A stretch of DNA of 64,000 nucleotides from Pseudoalteromonas phenolica (GTDB taxonomy: Bacteria; Pseudomonadota; Gammaproteobacteria; Enterobacterales; Alteromonadaceae): assembly GCF_001444405.1 (NCBI RefSeq), contig NZ_CP013187.1, positions 2,294,001 through 2,358,000 on the forward strand. Direction: 5' to 3'. The notes under the pieces were generated by a model, which saw only the letters and a list, made by a program, of their open reading frames with translations, made no database searches and was not told the DNA's origin. Below are positions 44,503 through 53,066 of the stretch, in pieces. The stretch's first letter is position 1. Each line of letters starts with the position of its first letter. A program made the translations under genes and the position numbers.

Positions 44503-45914
44503 TGACAAAAAAGAATCCTCAACTGGAGATAAAAAATGCTCTGAAAGCGGCTCCTGGCGTGTTCGTAAAAAGAAACAAATTGTATGTACAATTTAAACTG
44601 CCAGATAGAATAAAACCCAAAAAGAAATCAACAGGATTAAACGTATCGGTAAAAAACATCAAAAAAGCCAGTTATATCCTCGAATCAATCAAATTGGATA
44701 TTACAAACGGATTTTACGAGCATAAGAATGATATGTTCTGGCGAAAGAATTTCCCACTAGATACGACACATCTCCAATCAAACATCGGCATTGAAAAATT
44801 ATTTCATGAGTATTCCATCGCACATGTTAACTATATTACCAGTTCAATAAAAAACAAACTGAACACATGCCTAAACTGGGCTCTATACTACAATGTTGGG
44901 GTTGACGACATTGCTAGCATCACTTCTAGCCAACTCAATCAAATGAGACAAAGCTCTGTTAGTGGAAGCAGACAAGAGCTATTTTTTGCACGAGAGCTAG
45001 CATTTGAAAGAAATTTTCAAATGGATTATGGTGAAAATGCACTGGATTTTATTGATAATTCAGAACTGGAAATACTCAAGAAAAACTATTTCAAAGATCA
45101 CCCTATTGTATTTGTTGGGTGTGCAAAATCTACAATTGAGGATTACACAATTAATCTGAAATCAGTTCTGGATTTCGCCGTTGAACAGAAATACATAACA
45201 AAGAACCCCGCACAAGGATTAAAAAAATTAGCAGTGGATAATTTCGCACTGCACATGCATGACGAGGATGTTAATCCATTCAGCAGGGAAGAACTAACCA
45301 ATTTGCTAGAAACGATACATGTACCAAAAATTAGATTAATGGTACAGATGCTGGCATGGACGGGCATGAGACCTGGAGAACTAAAAGCACTGGCATGGGA
45401 AGACATTGATTTGGAGAGACGTCAGATCCATCTCAGATTAAATTTAGACCGCCAAGGGGCATTAAAACCAGTTAAAACAAGAGCATCAAAGAGAACTATC
45501 GATCTGTTGCCTGCAGCAGTTGAAGCTCTGAATCAGATAAAAGAAGAGACATTCCACTTACCAGCCATCACTGAAACTGTATTTTTTAACAACAAAAAAA
45601 CAATTATTGAAAAAAGAAGGCGGGTTTTTCTAAGTAGAGAAAACAAGCCGTACAAGCGACCAGAACTCACAACAACACCCAAACAATGGGCTAACTGGTT
45701 AATTAAGGCTGGAATTTCACACAGGCCTGCATACCAGTTAAGACATACCTATGCAAGCCGTATGCTAATGCAAAGAGTTCCACCAACGTGGCTCGCGCGG
45801 CAAATGGGACACTCAGATACAAGCATGATTTTCAAGATCTACGGTAAATGGATTGCTGATGATGAGCCTGAATTTATGGAGCAGCTAGCTGCAGGGTTAG
45901 GACAGTCATATTAG
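44502..45914 (+). CDS. Tyrosine site-specific integrase of the island
   Basis: A 470-residue tyrosine recombinase. The N-terminal part resembles the DUF3596 arm-binding domain (FVKRNKLYVQFKLPDRIKPKKKSTGL) and the C-terminal catalytic domain has the expected residues. These are Arg in AWTGMRPGELKALAW, YQLRHTYASRM (the first histidine is Tyr), HSDTSM and the nucleophile in IYGKW. ATG 44502 is chosen for the TGATG coupling. It is the best candidate to have inserted the island at ybaB. It is not an integron IntI: the extra IntI motif is not seen. Confidence 0.88.
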   Translation: MTKKNPQLEIKNALKAAPGVFVKRNKLYVQFKLPDRIKPKKKSTGLNVSVKNIKKASYILESIKLDITNGFYEHKNDMFWRKNFPLDTTHLQSNIGIEKLFHEYSIAHVNYITSSIKNKLNTCLNWALYYNVGVDDIASITSSQLNQMRQSSVSGSRQELFFARELAFERNFQMDYGENALDFIDNSELEILKKNYFKDHPIVFVGCAKSTIEDYTINLKSVLDFAVEQKYITKNPAQGLKKLAVDNFALHMHDEDVNPFSREELTNLLETIHVPKIRLMVQMLAWTGMRPGELKALAWEDIDLERRQIHLRLNLDRQGALKPVKTRASKRTIDLLPAAVEALNQIKEETFHLPAITETVFFNNKKTIIEKRRRVFLSRENKPYKRPELTTTPKQWANWLIKAGISHRPAYQLRHTYASRMLMQRVPPTWLARQMGHSDTSMIFKIYGKWIADDEPEFMEQLAAGLGQSY

Positions 45915-46733
45915 AGTAAACAGCTTAGAAGCCTGAAATGCATTTAAAAGGAGCTTTCAGGCCTCTTAGAGAAAGCTGAACAAGTTTTATCTTGCCAGTC
46001 GCGCACAATAGGGTTCAATTAAAAAGAGCTGTCAAAAACTTTCTACTAAGAGTTTTCAGTTAGTTTTACATTCAACTAAGAACTACCATGATTTTGTTAG
46101 ACCACGAACGTTTAGTCATCCAAAGTTACTACTCCATATTTTCTTTGACTTATAAAACAGCAAATGCACAAAAAATTGCAACCACCTAATTTCCCCCTGA
46201 TTTGTAAGCAAATAGCCCAAGTGATAAATACAACTAACTACTAAAGTTGACCTAGTAACAACGCAAGTTGGGTGACCCTACTTTTTAAAAAGTCACATAG
46301 ATATGGCAGTGATACACAGAAATCAACTCGCAAACATCGCCGTTTAGTGTCGAGCTATTGGTACTTATTGCTAGTGACGCTGTGCTAGAACAGCTTAACA
46401 ACATATTAAATCTAGCGTGGAAAACCACTACTAACCACCTTACAAAAAACTAGCGACTTTACGAGTAAGGTGCTTCGCCTGAGTGCATTGCGGGTTATGT
46501 AACACGGTAACTTGGGTTGGTAGAAAATGGAGTAACCATAGCATTAGAGCAAGTGGCCACACAGGTATATAAAAGCGCGCTAGGTAAGCGAACAGACACC
46601 CAATTTGACGTTCAGAGTTTTTATAGGGATTGAACTGCTGGGGAAGGTGCCAGTGGGTTTAAGTGTTTATTTATTATAATTTATGAAAATTTCATAAATA
46701 TTCACGTTAAATTCTCATTTTTAGGAGATTTTT
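45915..46733. other. 820-base region without an intact gene
   Basis: No intact reading frame. One plus-strand stretch (about 46370-46660) reads like coding sequence broken by stops, with fragments such as EQVATQVYKSALGKRTDTQFDVQSFY between them. It may be a decayed gene. The end carries TTAGGAG, the ribosome-binding site of the following gene. Confidence 0.35.
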
Positions 46734-48035
46734 ATGGGATATGACAGGTTTTTGGATATTTGTTTGACAGATGAAAATTATCAAGTTGATGAAGTCTTTG
46801 GCAAATGGGTTGATGCTAACGACAATAAAATAGTCGGTGGTGCCAGACGGCAATCCGAACGGATGAATAATGCACCTATCGTACATTTGGGCACTTATGT
46901 TCAAGCCAATGATAACAGATCGATGACATATCTCTATAATGTTACGGACGTAGATGACCTAAAAGAGCGCTGTCACAATCGAATAGATATAGGGCCTTCA
47001 TCGGAGGATGGCAAAGGGGTTATAAGTTTACCGCTTAAGTTGTCCGAGTTGGAAAACAGAGGAATCTCGTCAAATGTTGACGTATACAAAGCGCTTCTCA
47101 GATGGGTAAGTCAGCCGGGGTTTAAAGGCAAGATTCGCTTCAATTGTCACGGGGGGTTGGACAATCTAATGTCGATGAACAAATCCAAGCTGGTGAATGC
47201 TGGGGAAAAGATTGGCAACTGGCTGTTGGCCAATGGTCTAATACATTCAGGGCAGATGCCCCGAAGCGGTGTGGTAGATCACCGATTAGATCTAAAAGTG
47301 GAATCCGGTATTAAAACCATCAATATTGCTGCATGTTGGACAGGGTCTTCGACTAGGCAAATCCCGGCGGATTATAATGCGGCTTCGGGGAGATTTGAAC
47401 CCAAGGCGGGATCTCTTTTAGATGGTCTAAAAACAACTCTGAGGTCAGCAGGCGCTTTTGACATTACCCTAACCGGCGCCTTTTCTCCAACGACTACTAG
47501 CACCGGAAATATTACAGGACAGCGAAATGCTTCGGTTCTGGTGCCCAAGAGAATTCCCAATGTTAAATTTAACCATGGCAAATATGAGACATGGGAGCCA
47601 TTAGCAATCGTCAATCATAAAATCGATAGAACTTTGCTTATCGACATACCCTTTGCTGATTTGGGTAATGTTGCCGATACGGTTCAGCCCGGCCTAAATG
47701 GTCATTTTAGAGTCAAAAATGTTCAGAAAGTCCGGTTCAACAGTTTGATTACTGATCCTAGGGGAACCTTAATAAAGCTTGAAAGCAGAGATGACGCCAT
47801 GTTTTGGCCATTGGAGAGCTGGGTTTGCAAACCAGCCTCAATATGCGGTGAGTATGAAATCTATCCGCCGCCGGGTTGGACAATTGAACCAGTGCTTCCC
47901 GGTGATACCAATTTGACGCTATCGTTGAAATATGACAACCAGCACAGCTTGGCTACCAAAAGTGACTCGGGCAAAACCGTCGGCAATTTTGTCAAAACGT
48001 CCCACTCATTGACAAAGTGCGAAACGACGACCTAA
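46734..48035 (+). CDS. Caspase-like (clan CD) cysteine peptidase candidate
   Basis: A 433-residue protein of no recognised family. A hydrophobic strand ends in CHGG (KIRFNCHGG, His139-Gly140), and about 60 residues later another strand ends in AC (TINIAACWTG, Ala200-Cys201). This HG ... AC pattern is the clan CD signature of caspases, gingipains and RTX-toxin cysteine protease domains. The C-terminal half is beta-rich. Shine-Dalgarno TTAGGAG precedes ATG. Base use is more G+C than the surrounding island, suggesting a separate origin. A 47-residue gene follows 37 bases later. Peptidase activity is inferred. Confidence 0.6.
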   Translation: MGYDRFLDICLTDENYQVDEVFGKWVDANDNKIVGGARRQSERMNNAPIVHLGTYVQANDNRSMTYLYNVTDVDDLKERCHNRIDIGPSSEDGKGVISLPLKLSELENRGISSNVDVYKALLRWVSQPGFKGKIRFNCHGGLDNLMSMNKSKLVNAGEKIGNWLLANGLIHSGQMPRSGVVDHRLDLKVESGIKTINIAACWTGSSTRQIPADYNAASGRFEPKAGSLLDGLKTTLRSAGAFDITLTGAFSPTTTSTGNITGQRNASVLVPKRIPNVKFNHGKYETWEPLAIVNHKIDRTLLIDIPFADLGNVADTVQPGLNGHFRVKNVQKVRFNSLITDPRGTLIKLESRDDAMFWPLESWVCKPASICGEYEIYPPPGWTIEPVLPGDTNLTLSLKYDNQHSLATKSDSGKTVGNFVKTSHSLTKCETTT

Positions 48036-48072
48036 TTCAATTGCACACAGATTAATAAAAATAGGAGGCATC

Positions 48073-48216
48073 ATGCCGGATACAAAAAACGTCACTATCG
48101 AGAAAAACCCATTGAGTGTTTTTAGTCCACAGTCAGAAATTAATATCAATGGAGATCTAAATGAGATTGACGCTGAAGTTTTAGAAGACTTTTTTGTTGA
48201 TGACGATGAGGAATAA
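48073..48216 (+). CDS. 47-residue acidic peptide next to the peptidase candidate
   Basis: A short reading frame with a perfect AGGAGG 4 nt before its ATG, in operon with the preceding gene. The peptide starts MPDTKNVTIEKNPLSVFSP and ends in a run of acidic residues (FFVDDDEE); it has no cysteine and no signal peptide. It could be a substrate, inhibitor or antitoxin of the peptidase candidate, or a precursor peptide. The ribosome-binding site and codon phase support that it is real. Confidence 0.6.
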   Translation: MPDTKNVTIEKNPLSVFSPQSEININGDLNEIDAEVLEDFFVDDDEE

Positions 48217-48579
48217 ATTTTCACTGCAAGCGGGTTGTCGATGTGAGTTGGCAGCAATAAACTAGACACCACTCAAACTTGCCCAACCGTAATCCGAATC
48301 CCTCAACGATAGCTAATGAAGCAAAGCCTTTACGTTGAAAGGGTGCGGTTATTCAGTAATAAATAAGAGTTTGATAGTGCCGAAAGGCACTAAGCTGCTC
48401 ACGAGGTTTTAGTTTAAATTAATATAGTACTAATGAGTAACTTTCTCTGTGACGTCCCAATTAATTATCTAATCTAAATAACGAAATTACTATAAACCCC
48501 AAAACAAATAACAGGCAGAAATGTTGCAACCTGAATAGGCTGAAACGAAAACAAACATTAACAATTTAGAGCTAGTACA
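48217..48579. other. 360-base region between the peptidase pair and the cassette run
   Basis: No gene seen. A hairpin AGTGCC-GAAA-GGCACT (48376-48391) is visible, with a GNRA loop and no T-run. Otherwise AT-rich sequence without clear features. Confidence 0.4.
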
Positions 48580-48706
48580 CCTAAAACGCCTTTACGCCAA
48601 ATTTGGCTGTTGGGAACGCCTGGCTCACCGAGCAAGTTTTGTTGCGGCTTTTTTGGAACAAAAAAAGGTGACACTAGAATTTGTCTGATGAAGCCGCTTG
48701 TTATAC
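48580..48706 (-). other. attC-like site of the TIR/SEFIR cassette
   Basis: Read on the minus strand, it starts at GGTATAACAAGCGG just after the gene's stop and ends near GGCGTTTTAGG, with an imperfectly palindromic centre. Length about 127 bp, typical of VCR-like attC sites. It is the least regular of the three. Confidence 0.55.
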
Positions 48707-48708
48707 CT

Positions 48709-50145
48709 TTATGGCAATGTGCCTAGGCTCTCGTAGCCCAATAATACAGAAGGAATAAAAGACTCAAACCCCCATCTTGGCAGCCTTCCGCGATCTTGTT
48801 TATAAGATTCTAAAAGCTCAGACAAATCGCTAGGTGATTCAATTCCTAGAAGGACTTTAACTCTATCAAAGTATCTTTTGGACTTCGCGCGAGCAAATAT
48901 CTCAAAGGAACTACCATAATGACCTAAATAAAGAAGTGTTTCAGGCCACCAACGGCTATAGTCATCGCTTGCAGATATCTCAGCACGCATAAAAGCAACA
49001 AAGTCCGCTTGCATTAAAAACCTGAAGTCCAAACCAGTTCCATGACACCGCTCTTTTAAAAGATCTGCTCGCAGTGACACCCTTCTTGTTTCTAACCGGT
49101 TATTCCTATACTCAAGCGACTCCATATACTGCCGGATATTTTCGAATCCAATCATAGTATCTCTACCATATTCAGAACGACCACCTACAAAATACTGCTG
49201 CAATAACAATGGAGCAGCTAGCTCGAAACGCTCGTACTTCAGAAAAACAGCAAGCGTATATAGAAAAATTTCGTGAACCAAAAATTTATAGTTATCGAAT
49301 TCCCAGCGATTATAGGAAGTTATATGCTCCGGCCTATCCATATATGGTATTAGGCTTTCAATAAAACGGTGAACTCGTTCAGAAAACTCAAGTATTGGTT
49401 TGTACTGAGCGACCGCTATTAATATTTGAATATACTCGTTTCTAGAAGGTATAAATGATTCTATGTTGGTTACAATTACATCATCTATCTCACCTTGTAT
49501 ATCATGAACACGAAAACGCTCAAGATTTTCCGAGAATAAGCTCAGGTACTCATCAAAGCAGCCCGAAGCTGTAGATTTATCATTCTTTATGGCGTCCATA
49601 GAACGTTTGAAAGCAGATGAGGTTCCAAGTGAGATAGACTCATTTTCTTCTAAAAAACTGGGTTTCTTTCCAACCTCAGGCTTTACATAAAGTGGCTTGT
49701 TGTAAATCCATCTTAATAATTTTTCAAAATTATCTGCGTATCCATCCGGTTCGCTCAAATCAATATAAATTCTGGACTTATAGTAAGTTGGCAAGTGTGC
49801 CTTGCCGTTTTCATCTCTCTCCGTAACTACAACGACGAACTTATCTTGTTCTTGCTGTTCATACACTTCACGGGAAATAATCTGTGTCTCAGTGCCCACG
49901 CCGCCGCTTCTTCCATCAGCTTTTTCTGCATAAGTTCTATCTGAAATTATTGCTACTTTTTTTATTGCTGGGTCAGTTACCATCTTTTCCATAAAAGCAT
50001 AAGCGTCATGACCTTCCTTGAGATCCCACTTGTCTAAAATAACATCCACACCAGATTCAGTCAGCTCGGTTGCAATCTGAAGAACAAGTTGTTCATGATC
50101 GTGATTTGACCAACTATAAGATATAAATAACTTCGGATTACTCAA
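48709..50145 (-). CDS. TIR/SEFIR-domain protein (cassette-borne, probable defence)
   Basis: A 478-residue protein. Residues about 5-140 are a TIR/SEFIR domain, with LFISYSWSNHDHEQ (box 1), the DVILDKWDLKEGHDAYAFMEKM block and IYIDLS near the end. Such domains in bacteria often hydrolyse NAD+ or make cyclic ADP-ribose signals on phage sensing. The C-terminal 330 residues are helical and unrecognised. It is an integron cassette, minus strand, with an attC-like site directly after the stop, so it was likely acquired by cassette insertion. Confidence 0.78.
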   Translation of the reverse strand: MSNPKLFISYSWSNHDHEQLVLQIATELTESGVDVILDKWDLKEGHDAYAFMEKMVTDPAIKKVAIISDRTYAEKADGRSGGVGTETQIISREVYEQQEQDKFVVVVTERDENGKAHLPTYYKSRIYIDLSEPDGYADNFEKLLRWIYNKPLYVKPEVGKKPSFLEENESISLGTSSAFKRSMDAIKNDKSTASGCFDEYLSLFSENLERFRVHDIQGEIDDVIVTNIESFIPSRNEYIQILIAVAQYKPILEFSERVHRFIESLIPYMDRPEHITSYNRWEFDNYKFLVHEIFLYTLAVFLKYERFELAAPLLLQQYFVGGRSEYGRDTMIGFENIRQYMESLEYRNNRLETRRVSLRADLLKERCHGTGLDFRFLMQADFVAFMRAEISASDDYSRWWPETLLYLGHYGSSFEIFARAKSKRYFDRVKVLLGIESPSDLSELLESYKQDRGRLPRWGFESFIPSVLLGYESLGTLP

Positions 50146-50192
50146 TTCTTCATTCCTTATTGATTAGTTTGGTGTTACCCACAAAAATAGAC

Positions 50193-50266
50193 ACCTAACT
50201 ATGCAGCATTTGCGGATGGTTTTGAACGTAGCGAAAAACCATTCCGACAACATGCGCTTGTTATAT
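50193..50266 (-). other. attC-like site of the DUF3800 cassette
   Basis: 74 bp on the minus strand from ATATAAC (next to the stop) to GTTAGGT, which fits the GTTRRRY consensus. The arms (AAGCGCATGTTGTCGGAATGGTTTT and the complementary AAAACCATCCGC... stretch) pair imperfectly around a central loop. Typical attC architecture. Confidence 0.75.
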
Positions 50267-51403
50267 TCACTTATCCATTGCTTCCATTGTTGCTTTTTGG
50301 TTGGCTTCAATTTTTTGGTTTAACTCTTTACCTGCTTTTATCATCTCAGGTGTTAGTTCTTGCTGCATTAATTGAAAGTGCCTCGCCTGGATAATTGCTA
50401 AAGACATGGATCTTGAAATAACGAAATCATCAGAATTGTCTAGTATCTTAGCTTTAGTTTCTTCAAGACTATTATTTTTAACATCCCTTTGAATTAACCA
50501 TAAGAAAAGGTCAGCTACTTGTAATCCATACGATATCTTTGAGGATTCTAATCTAAATTCTCCCAAGTCGTATTCGACCTCTTTAAATTGAGGGATGCCA
50601 CCGAATTTATCTTCTTCAAAGTCAACACCAAAAAACATGCGATGATACTCTCGCATCGTTCCTTTGAATTCATCGCTCTGATCGTGAATAAGTTCAGATA
50701 CTGATACGCCATACTCTTTGCAAAACCTATGCGTGGCAGTTAATAAACTAGAAAATGCAATAATATTCGGTGTCTGTTTTTTATATGCACTTTTACCTTT
50801 AGCTGATATTAGGGTGAAAATATCAGGGTTATCTATCGCATAGCTTAGCCCAGCCGTGACAACTTCACATGCTCTTTTATCGTAAATATATGGAGCTTTT
50901 TCCAGCAAGGCTTTACATATATTGATTAGGCCGTCCAAATCGTCTTTTAAATAACAGTTCCAAAACTCAACGTCTAAATCGTCTTCCATCATGTCGTCTA
51001 TTAATACACACAATGTGTGTCTGAATAGTTCAGTTGTGTACCAAAAAGGATGGACTGCGGGGTTATCCCAACAATCAAAGACAGTATCAACAAATTTTGT
51101 AGGTGCTATATACCGTTTTTGAAGTGTTGTGTAATGAAACTTCCATTGAGTATCGTCTAAAGCTTCTAATAACTCTAAGCAAAGGCTATTTACTTTCTCT
51201 TCTCCAAGTTCGTAACCATGCAATCTTTCCAATCCATTATCAGTGCAATATTTTTGAATTATTGGCGCAACTTTTGTTTCTATTTCACCAACGGATATTA
51301 CTGCGCCTTGATAATAAATAGGTGACTTTTCACTAAAAATGTCTTTCCCTGAGTGTCCCGACTCATCGGCATATATGAAAGCACCTTCTTTACTTTTGCT
51401 CAT
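50267..51403 (-). CDS. DUF3800-domain protein
   Basis: A 378-residue protein with the DUF3800 signature: YADESGHSGKD near the N-terminus (acidic RNase H-like first motif) and LQVADLFLWLIQRD near residue 320. DUF3800 proteins are common in mobile elements and thought to be nuclease-related, but their activity is untested. An integron cassette on the minus strand, its attC-like site beginning at the stop codon. Confidence 0.72.
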   Translation of the reverse strand: MSKSKEGAFIYADESGHSGKDIFSEKSPIYYQGAVISVGEIETKVAPIIQKYCTDNGLERLHGYELGEEKVNSLCLELLEALDDTQWKFHYTTLQKRYIAPTKFVDTVFDCWDNPAVHPFWYTTELFRHTLCVLIDDMMEDDLDVEFWNCYLKDDLDGLINICKALLEKAPYIYDKRACEVVTAGLSYAIDNPDIFTLISAKGKSAYKKQTPNIIAFSSLLTATHRFCKEYGVSVSELIHDQSDEFKGTMREYHRMFFGVDFEEDKFGGIPQFKEVEYDLGEFRLESSKISYGLQVADLFLWLIQRDVKNNSLEETKAKILDNSDDFVISRSMSLAIIQARHFQLMQQELTPEMIKAGKELNQKIEANQKATMEAMDK

Positions 51404-51435
51404 ATCTATCCTTATGTGACCATGCTGGCCTGTGA

Positions 51436-51534
51436 ATATAACGCCTCGTTAAGAGGCAAAAAATTGTTGGCTATAATTAGCGACGAAGGAGCAAAAGCCA
51501 ACTGTTTTTTGTCCTTTTAAACAACTTGTTATAC
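51436..51534 (-). other. attC-like site of the DUF6953-like cassette
   Basis: 99 bp on the minus strand from CGTATAACAAGTTG (next to the stop) to GCGTTATAT. The long arms (AAAAAACAGTTGGCT and AGCCAACAATTTTTT) pair with a small mismatch, and a smaller GCCTC/GAGGC hairpin lies at the 3' side. The first cassette's own 5' end is GTTATACG, complementary to the start of this site, as expected. Confidence 0.8.
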
Positions 51535-51541
51535 GTAAAAG

Positions 51542-51823
51542 CTAATACTCAGAACGGCCTTCGTATTTTTCACCTTCTTCTAGTTGACGCCATGCTTTTT
51601 CATAACGATCCCAAACTACAGTACCCTCTGTTAATTTTCGAAACTCCCTTAAAAGAGGCTTGCTAATTGCCAAATTGCCATTACGCTCATTTTCATACAC
51701 ATAATCCATTCCATGATTCTTTTCTAATTCGTAAGCTACATCTTCTTGGTAAAGCCAACCTTTTTTAAATTGGGACAACATCCACTCTGCCATTTTTTTA
51801 TTATCGCTCACAAAAATCTCCAT
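51542..51823 (-). CDS. DUF6953-like small protein (first cassette)
   Basis: A 93-residue protein resembling DUF6953. It contains KMAEWMLSQFKKGWLYQEDVAY, then ENERNGNLAISKPLLREFRKLTEGTVVWDRYEKAWR with strong W and R conservation. The family assignment is from memory of the pattern. A soluble protein, function unknown. The 5' end of the cassette (GTTATACG) is 3-10 bases before the start codon, so its promoter would lie outside the cassette. Confidence 0.6.
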   Translation of the reverse strand: MEIFVSDNKKMAEWMLSQFKKGWLYQEDVAYELEKNHGMDYVYENERNGNLAISKPLLREFRKLTEGTVVWDRYEKAWRQLEEGEKYEGRSEY

Positions 51824-52573
51824 TTACGTATAACAGTTTAATAGTGCGCAAATCGCGCATATTTCTAGCACATTAGTACTTATTTTTATTATTACTACAT
51901 TTTTATCAAATTAGCTAACCTTTTGCTAGCTAACAAAATATTTTTATAGTGGTAAAGTACTCTAACGACAAATATGCGCTTATTGCTCATTTTCTTGAAT
52001 ATAGGGGAAATTGTTAGGTAAGGAATTAAAAAGCAACGCTCTCAAAGAACGATGAAGGTCTGATCTTCGCTCAAAGCAGCCCTTTAAGACAACTCTATAA
52101 CTCATAATGAGGCATAAATGAGTCAGTGAAACATGCGCTTTGTAGACTAAAACCAATAACACAAGATATCGGTGACCGCTTCATAAACTCTCATAGCAGT
52201 CCTCCAACTGCAGTTAAATGCTACTAATTAGTAAAACAAGTCTAATACTCACTAATCCAGAATGTCTGCAACTAATTAGGGCTGACGCATCCAACCCGAC
52301 CGCCAGGTTTGAAACAAACTTGGTCAATCCTCGAACAAAGCTTAAGAATTGAGTTGGTAACATCACTTAATTGATGACAGGCTATTAAGCATAAAACACT
52401 AAAACTATATATTCGTTTCCGAACACTATGAAATGATGTTTTTGTAACGTCAATACTATTAGGTTTGCTGTGAGCCTTTGATGCGAACATTAATGTGCCT
52501 AGGTTTCTAGGTGCTAAAAAGTATTACTGCTTAGTATTTGCGGGAGTTATATGGTTATTTTTCTCATAAAAAA
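51824..52573. other. 750-base region upstream of the first cassette
   Basis: AT-rich. Contains the cassette's 5' boundary (ACGTATAAC at 51826-51834), two copies of TAGCTAAC near 51910-51940, and a GTTAGGT word near 52013. No integron integrase gene or attI site is recognised. Some sequence may hold a promoter for the cassettes; none is clear. Confidence 0.4.
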
Positions 52574-52704
52574 CAAAAAAGCTCAGGCGATTTATTACCT
52601 GAGCTTTCATTACTTTTTGTCCCCTCTTTGTCCCCGTGCGGGAATAAACAGAATAAAAACCTTTTAATTCATAGCATTAAGCTTAGAACGGCATTTTGAA
52701 GCCT
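52574..52704. repeat. Right attachment repeat (att) with the ybaB terminator
   Basis: 131 bp matching 25206-25335 with about a dozen differences. Contains the last codons of ybaB, two TTTGTCCCC sites at 11-bp spacing, and the terminator hairpin AAAGCTCAGG/CCTGAGCTTT with a T-run on the minus strand that would end the dnaX-ybaB transcript. Confidence 0.88.
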
Positions 52705-53009
52705 GGAGGCATCTGCATACCGCCAGTAACATCAGACATACGTTTAGCTGACTCTTCACCCACACGACGCACTGCATCGTTTACAGCTGCAGCTAGAAGG
52801 TCTTCAATCATGTCTTTGTCGTCTTCCATTAAGCTTTCGTCAATTTCAACGCGCTTAACATTGTGGCTACCTAGCATAGTTACTTTAACTAGGCCAGCAC
52901 CTGCTTCGCCTGTTACTTCTAGGCTTTTGATCTCTTCTTGGGCTTTTTCCATGCGCTCTTGCATCTGCTGAGCTTGCTTCATGATATTGCCCATTCCACC
53001 TTTAAACAT
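52683..53009 (-). CDS. ybaB: YbaB/EbfC family nucleoid-associated protein
   Basis: A 108-residue member of the YbaB/EbfC family, which binds DNA as a dimer and is coupled to dnaX and recR in many bacteria. The start MFKGGMGNIMKQAQQMQ and the end MQMPPGFKMPF are typical, as is the coiled N-terminal helix. It starts 57 bases after the dnaX stop on the same strand. Its 3' end is duplicated 27 kb away as the island's left repeat, so it is the integration target and remains intact. Confidence 0.93.
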   Translation of the reverse strand: MFKGGMGNIMKQAQQMQERMEKAQEEIKSLEVTGEAGAGLVKVTMLGSHNVKRVEIDESLMEDDKDMIEDLLAAAVNDAVRRVGEESAKRMSDVTGGMQMPPGFKMPF

Positions 53010-53066
53010 AATACGCTCTCTTACATATATTTTATTTGGCTAAAAGATAAGGTCTATTGTACTCGA

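Larger units (their letters stand above)
25206..52704. mobile_element. Genomic island inserted at the 3' end of ybaB
   Basis: About 27 kb between two copies of a 130-bp direct repeat covering the ybaB 3' end and terminator. It carries an excisionase-like gene and a tyrosine integrase (44113-45914), a serine recombinase, an XRE/ImmA regulator, several probable defence genes and an integron-cassette run. The ybaB gene stays intact on the right. No conjugation or phage structural genes are visible, so it is an integrative island that would depend on another element for transfer. Confidence 0.85.

Noticed and set aside
44502..45914. Integron integrase for the cassettes
   Set aside because: The protein has a DUF3596-like arm domain and an xis partner and lacks the IntI insertion. 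It belongs to the island, not to an integron.
46370..46660. Decayed gene
   Set aside because: Fragments look coding but contain several stops, and no family could be named. Mentioned in the region description only.
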